Assembly: GCA_032622095.1 (NCBI GenBank)
Contig: CP136064.1
Location: forward strand, 150,165,819 to 150,229,818
Direction of reading: 5' to 3'
Source: Siphonodentalium dalli
Lineage: Eukaryota; Mollusca; Scaphopoda; Gadilida; Siphonodentaliidae
Length of the DNA stretch: 64,000 nucleotides
The notes under the pieces were generated by a model. It was given only the letters and a program-made list of their open reading frames with translations. It was not told the DNA's origin and searched no databases. The translations under genes and the position numbers were made by a program. Positions 59,736-64,000 of this stretch are shown in pieces. The stretch's first letter is position 1. Each line of letters starts with the position of its first letter.

Positions 59736-62344
59736 TAAAATATTGGCTGACACCATGAGATTCCTCGTCAAAAAGTACCCTAGAATAGACATCAAACATA
59801 AAGTGAACACAATTTCCGATATGGGACCGGTTCTAATAGGCTATGTGTAAACACCCCTTTAATAATATATGGTGGGTTTATATGCAGTAAATTATCTATT
59901 CTCATTTCTAAAGTAATCTTAATTTGAAATGTGTGCTAATGGAAAATCTTTTAATGCATACATTAGATAAATCATCATCATTTGCAATTTTTATGTCAAC
60001 TTTTAATCCTGAAAATTGTGTTATTGGGTAAATTTTTCCTCCGGAAAGTATAAATTTAAAATTTGTCACTTAACTGCCTCCTTGATATTAATGAAAATGA
60101 TTCTAGTATATTTAGTACACTTATGTACAAGTAATGTAATATGATATACTGTTCCCAGAAAAATATATACAAGTATACACCCTGACATCTGGAAACAATG
60201 ACATGAGATACATGTAGGTAAGATAGATAGGGGAAAGTGTTCTTTTAAAGGTTGTGCCATTTTCCCCTTGATAGGATATACTGTTCCCAGAAAAATATTT
60301 ACAAGTATACACGCTGACATCTGGAAACAATGACACGAGATATTGAAACTAGGTCAGACAGATACTTCCAGGTGACAGACGCTTGGTACTTCCCGAGCTA
60401 TGACCTGCCTCTTACCTAGCGTGAGAAGTAAACATACATGCAGGGACTAAATGGAATCAATCAACTCGCTTGTGTAATATGTGTACACAGAGTGCATAGG
60501 GATTTTTTGTTGACTGATGATGTTACCGGTAAATACCAAGTGATCTCGTCTAACTCTGCGAAAATTTACCTGCTCCCAATCGAAGGGGATACCCAGTGTG
60601 CATAAGGCTACTGATGGGAGTGACACTTGAACATCAAGTGCAGTGATCAAATGAAATGCTCATGCTATGATTATATATGTTTGTTTTAATTCGGATGCAT
60701 TTTCAGCCAGGGGCTGCTTGATGCAACCGTGGGCAAGGGGGGTAACTACCAGAAAAGTACAAATTTTAGCCAGAGGTAAAGCATGGCAAAAAAATGACAA
60801 TCTGCAACAGCATTTTGTAGTAATCTGAAAATAATACCCATACAAAAAGTCTGAGGTACCATACCGACACATTGAGCAGAAGATGGGGGGGGGGGGGGGG
60901 GGGGACATGCATATACTCGACTGACTCCTGTACAAATGCATGTATTTGTGCCGGTATTTACATTAGGGGAAAGTGTTCTTTTAAAGGTTGTGCCATTTTC
61001 CCTTTAATTTTATCACCATCTCTAATACTGTGTTATATAACTGACATTATAATTCATTTCTTGATTCTATTGCTCCATGCATATATACATGTATGTGGAC
61101 CAAATCGTGCATCTGACAAATTGCTCCATGATGACGACTATATGTATCTTCTGCTTCATTTATAGAGTGATCTTCTTAATTTGTTGTTTCTGCTGTTGAG
61201 GGAGATTGACATATTAATACTGAGTTTGCAATGTGTAGCACCAATTTAGAAAGTATTATAGTTCAATCTTTAGAATAGTATTGTTACTGGTTTCAGTCTA
61301 AAAGCCTCTCATCCCATGAATAGGATAGGTGGAAGAGATGAACATTGTGCTCAGTGAACATCGTCTTAAATATGCGTCTATAATATCATTCGGCTCTAAG
61401 ATGAAATTTGCAATTTTTAATTATCTCTAGCTGTCCTGGCTGCTACCATATCATTTGCATTTTGAGTATATATATATTTTTTAAATTTCATCTACTATTC
61501 AATATTCACAACCATAACAAAATTTCAATTAATGTGGTATGCCTGCTAATCCAGGTTAAATGCAAAGTCTGTTGATCTCAAGGAAAATTTTCTGCCTTTG
61601 AGAAATGTTCAAGTGTAAGCAGAGGCCTCTTTTTTCTCTATTTCTTAACAAATGCTAAACCTGTTTGCCCCATACAGTCTACAGAAGAAGATAGCCTATG
61701 AAAAAATTACACGTGATGCTTCATTAGTTTTGGATTATGTCTGGGTCCCTCTGATGCTTAAATCAATTCAGTGACAGTATTAATTGTTGTATAAAAGGCT
61801 TTCCATTTCTTGAGCCAAAATTTTCAATCCTGTTTTCTCCCCATTTGCCTTCGTTCATTAGTTATATTGTGCACAAACAGCTGTTTCTCTCACATATCTC
61901 AATCTCTGGCTAATCCTATCATAGATTGTTACTCTAGTTACCCATATGTTCTTAACACTTCAATCCCAACATATGTTAATCTGGACCAGATAAACATTGT
62001 TCTCTAGAAATTTGAACAATATCTAATCTTTGATATGGGTTACGAATTCTCCAATTGTGTTAAGAGCCTGGCAGGCAAGGAACTACAGGTACATGTATAC
62101 CTTATCCCACCTATTTACTACTATTTAAAAATATAAGTACCGTCGTTAACAGCTTTTACTAAATACTCATTGACAATTAGTTCCCTTAGGAAATGTTCAG
62201 ATAGTATTGTTATTTGTTGAACTTATTATCTGAACATTTCCCAGCAATGAATATGAATCATTCTGCTCTTGTATTATCCGTTTTTATGCCTGTCGTCTGC
62301 TTTTATTACATGAACAGCCCTCCAAATGAATAATGTACCATTCC
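59736..62344. other. Gene-free intron stretch with local direct repeats
   Basis: A direct repeat with period 132 bp at 60143-60345 (GATATACTGTTCCCAGAAAA, 'CTGACATCTGGAAACAATGA'). A 41-bp word beginning GGGGAAAGTGTTCTTTTAAA and ending CCATTTTCCC occurs at 60230-60270 and again at 60965-61005. A G19-20 run lies near 60885-60904. A 15-bp inverted repeat GGAAATGTTCAGATA/TATCTGAACATTTCC lies at 62189-62203 and 62227-62241. No gene. Confidence 0.45.
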
Positions 62345-63090
62345 AATGTCCATCCGTCCGTCCGTCTGTACATCAGCAATTCTTTAAACATCTTCTTCTC
62401 CAGAAACATAAGACCGAATGGGTTCATATTTGGTGTGGATGTTCCCTAGGTGACTCACATTCAGATTTGTTCAAATGAGGTCACTTGGTCAAATAGTTGC
62501 CAGGGACATAAATCTTTCCCTCCATAGTAATTCTTAAAACGACTTCTCAAATACCATCGGGCCGAATGGGTTCCTATTTGGTATGAAGGGTCCTTGGGTG
62601 ACTGGGGTTCAGATTTGTTCAAATGAGGTCACTGGGTCAAATGTGGGTAGGACCAGGGACATAACTCCAAAAAGAAGCATTTTTTTTTAGAGTGAACTCC
62701 TTTAACCAAAACAAAAATGTGAATTTAAAAAAAAATATTTAAATAAAAAGAAGAAATTTAATTTAAATTCAGATTTAACTCCATGGTCAATTAAATTTTT
62801 TCAGCATCTTAAACAAATTGAAAAACTAATGCCATTGCCATTATGAAGGTTATGGCCCCTGGCCCTTCACTCAAGTTTACTGCTTCTGCCATCCCTGGTC
62901 CCAAAAATAATATTTACTCAAATTCTTGACAGAGAATCATTAATAAGAAGCATTACTTTGGTTCCAAGTGTGTGCCTACACATGTCAAGTGAAATCTGAC
63001 ATATCTATGAACATTCTCTGTAGATCTGCTAGAGGTCATTAATTCCTAATTACAACAACAATCTATCAATATGTATTTGTTCAAATATCT
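62345..63090 (+). repeat. Family C element C4, headless
   Basis: It starts in the GTCCATCCGTCCGTCCGTCT microsatellite and has core units ('GACCGAATGGGTTCATATTT', 'GGTGACTCACATTCAGATTT', 'CCTCCATAGTAATTCTTAAA'), an A/T-only stretch (62690-62760), and a segment (62880-63080) closely matching 30640-30840 of C2. The palindromic head is missing. Confidence 0.6.
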
Positions 63091-63170
63091 CAATAGCACA
63101 TTTAACACTCCCACTCGCACCACCTCACAAGAAAACATATTTGACACTGCCAACTATACTACATGTATTT

Positions 63171-64000
63171 CAGTTTTGATCAGATAGGGTCACCAGGTCA
63201 AATAGGGGAAATGCCAGGGTCATACTTTCCCTCTATAGTAACCCTTGAAAAGTCTTCTTTGAAAGAATCACCAGGTCTATGTGATTCAGATATGTTCACC
63301 GGGTCAAATAGGTGTAGGCCAGGTACAGTACTCTTTCTCTCCATAGTGATTCATGATATGTCTTCTTTGCAAGAACCAAATGGCCTATTTGCTTACATTT
63401 GGTATAAAATGACCTTGGGGTGACAGGAATTCAAATTTGTGAAAATGGGATCACAAAATCAAATAAGGACAGAGTCAGGGACATAACTATTTCACTCCAT
63501 AGTAATTGTTAAAACATGTTTCAAGAACTAGTTGGCTTATTTAGCATGGGATGTTTTTGTTTGAATGGAATTCAGATTTGTTAAAATGGGGTCACCAGGT
63601 CAAATAGGGTCCAAGCAAAGGACTGTTTCCCGCCATAATAATTCTTAATATGCTTCCTTCACAAGAACCATCAGGTCTATTTTACTGATATTTTGTAAGG
63701 GTTCTTTAGTGACTGGGATTCAAATTTATTCAGATGGGGTCACCAGGTCAAATAGGGCGGGGGTCCCGGGACCAGGGACATAACTTTCTCTATAGTAATT
63801 CTTAAAATGTCTTCTCAAGAGAGGTTGGACTGTTTAGTTTACATATGGTATGGATGGTCCTTTGGTGACAGAGATTCAGATTTGTTAAAATGAGGTCAAC
63901 CTGTCAAGAAATGGTGGGGCTACAGGGACTTTAAACCACTTTTCTGTCTAATAAAATAATATTGATAATTGATATATCAAACTCATTAAAATATCTACCT
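63171..64000 (+). repeat. Family C core array C6, open at window end
   Basis: Decayed tandem units of about 150 bp ('GGTCACCAGGTCAAATAGGG', 'CATAACT.T.TC.CTCCATAG', 'AATTCTTAAAATGTCTTC'). The part from 63425 matches C5 (33222-33760) closely. No head is visible. Confidence 0.55.

Larger units (their letters stand above)
22006..64000 (+). other. Intron 2 of the MAP4K4-like gene (5' 42 kb, open at window end)
   Basis: The donor GTATGTTG follows exon 2. No downstream kinase exon was recognised to the end of the window, so the intron is at least 42 kb. That rests on visual search for the conserved AAIKVM and DEEEEIKLE coding patterns in all + frames and could miss a very short exon. Content is nested transposons (22.1-25.9 kb) and a dense field of tandem-core repeat families from 28 kb on. 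Confidence 0.75.

Noticed and set aside
61141-61200. Possible exon after TTCATTTATAG
   Set aside because: Translation does not give the expected GRHVKTGQLAAIKVM sequence, and stops follow at once.

Overview
This window looks like nuclear DNA of a marine invertebrate, most probably a mollusc and perhaps a bivalve. Three things point that way: a split eukaryotic kinase gene with canonical GT-AG splice sites, AT-rich and almost ORF-free DNA, and many pearl/HINE-like repeats with GTCC microsatellite heads and tandem cores of about 150-175 bp. The taxon is an inference from repeat style and was not tested by any search.

Only one host gene is supported. It lies on the + strand and is the 5' end of a germinal-centre-kinase-IV (MAP4K4/TNIK/MINK1; fly misshapen, worm mig-15) orthologue. 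Coding exon 1 (1003-1059) encodes MATPSVNVSLNDIDLAQLR. Exon 2 (21940-22005) encodes [20 protein letters not shown] plus YK, the glycine-rich loop of the kinase. Both exons are phase 0. Intron 1 is 20.9 kb. Intron 2 runs from 22006 past the window end, because I found no exon 3. Bases 1-1002 are the upstream and promoter side.

Layout. 1-1.0 kb: promoter side. 1.6-3.7 kb: a GGGCCCACTCGCCCC-ended element with a 919-bp hAT-type insertion (8-bp target duplication) inside it. 3.8-10.5 kb: no gene, but two unusual recurrent short motifs (AAGATACGTTACCGT and GTAAC-N4-GTTAC) and a 1.35-kb hAT-like element. 11.5-13.4 kb: an old family-B repeat holding two snap-back MITEs. 13.5-21.8 kb: an 8.3-kb foldback element with long arms made of about 370-bp repeats; it carries a family-A tandem-repeat element and another insertion. 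22.1-25.9 kb, just downstream of exon 2: a Russian-doll nest of a TAA-flanked TIR element containing a TA-flanked TIR element and a hAT element with a perfect 8-bp target duplication and a truncated BED-finger ORF. 28-64 kb: a dense field of five repeat families (A, B, C, D, F), plus a 5'-truncated LINE, palindromes and minisatellites, separated by quiet intron DNA.

The main system here is not a gene cluster but a guild of non-autonomous Helentron/HINE-like elements. The best-resolved families (A, B, D, F) share one architecture: a short 5' palindrome, usually a pyrimidine-rich GTCC/GTCT microsatellite, a tandem core of about 150-175 bp, an inverted copy of the 5' palindrome sequence near the 3' end, then a small 3' hairpin and a short T-ending tail. 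Family C has the head and core, but its 3' end is not resolved. Family A additionally shows a higher-order A-B-C monomer order kept in all three copies. No replicase/helicase ORF for these elements is visible in the window.
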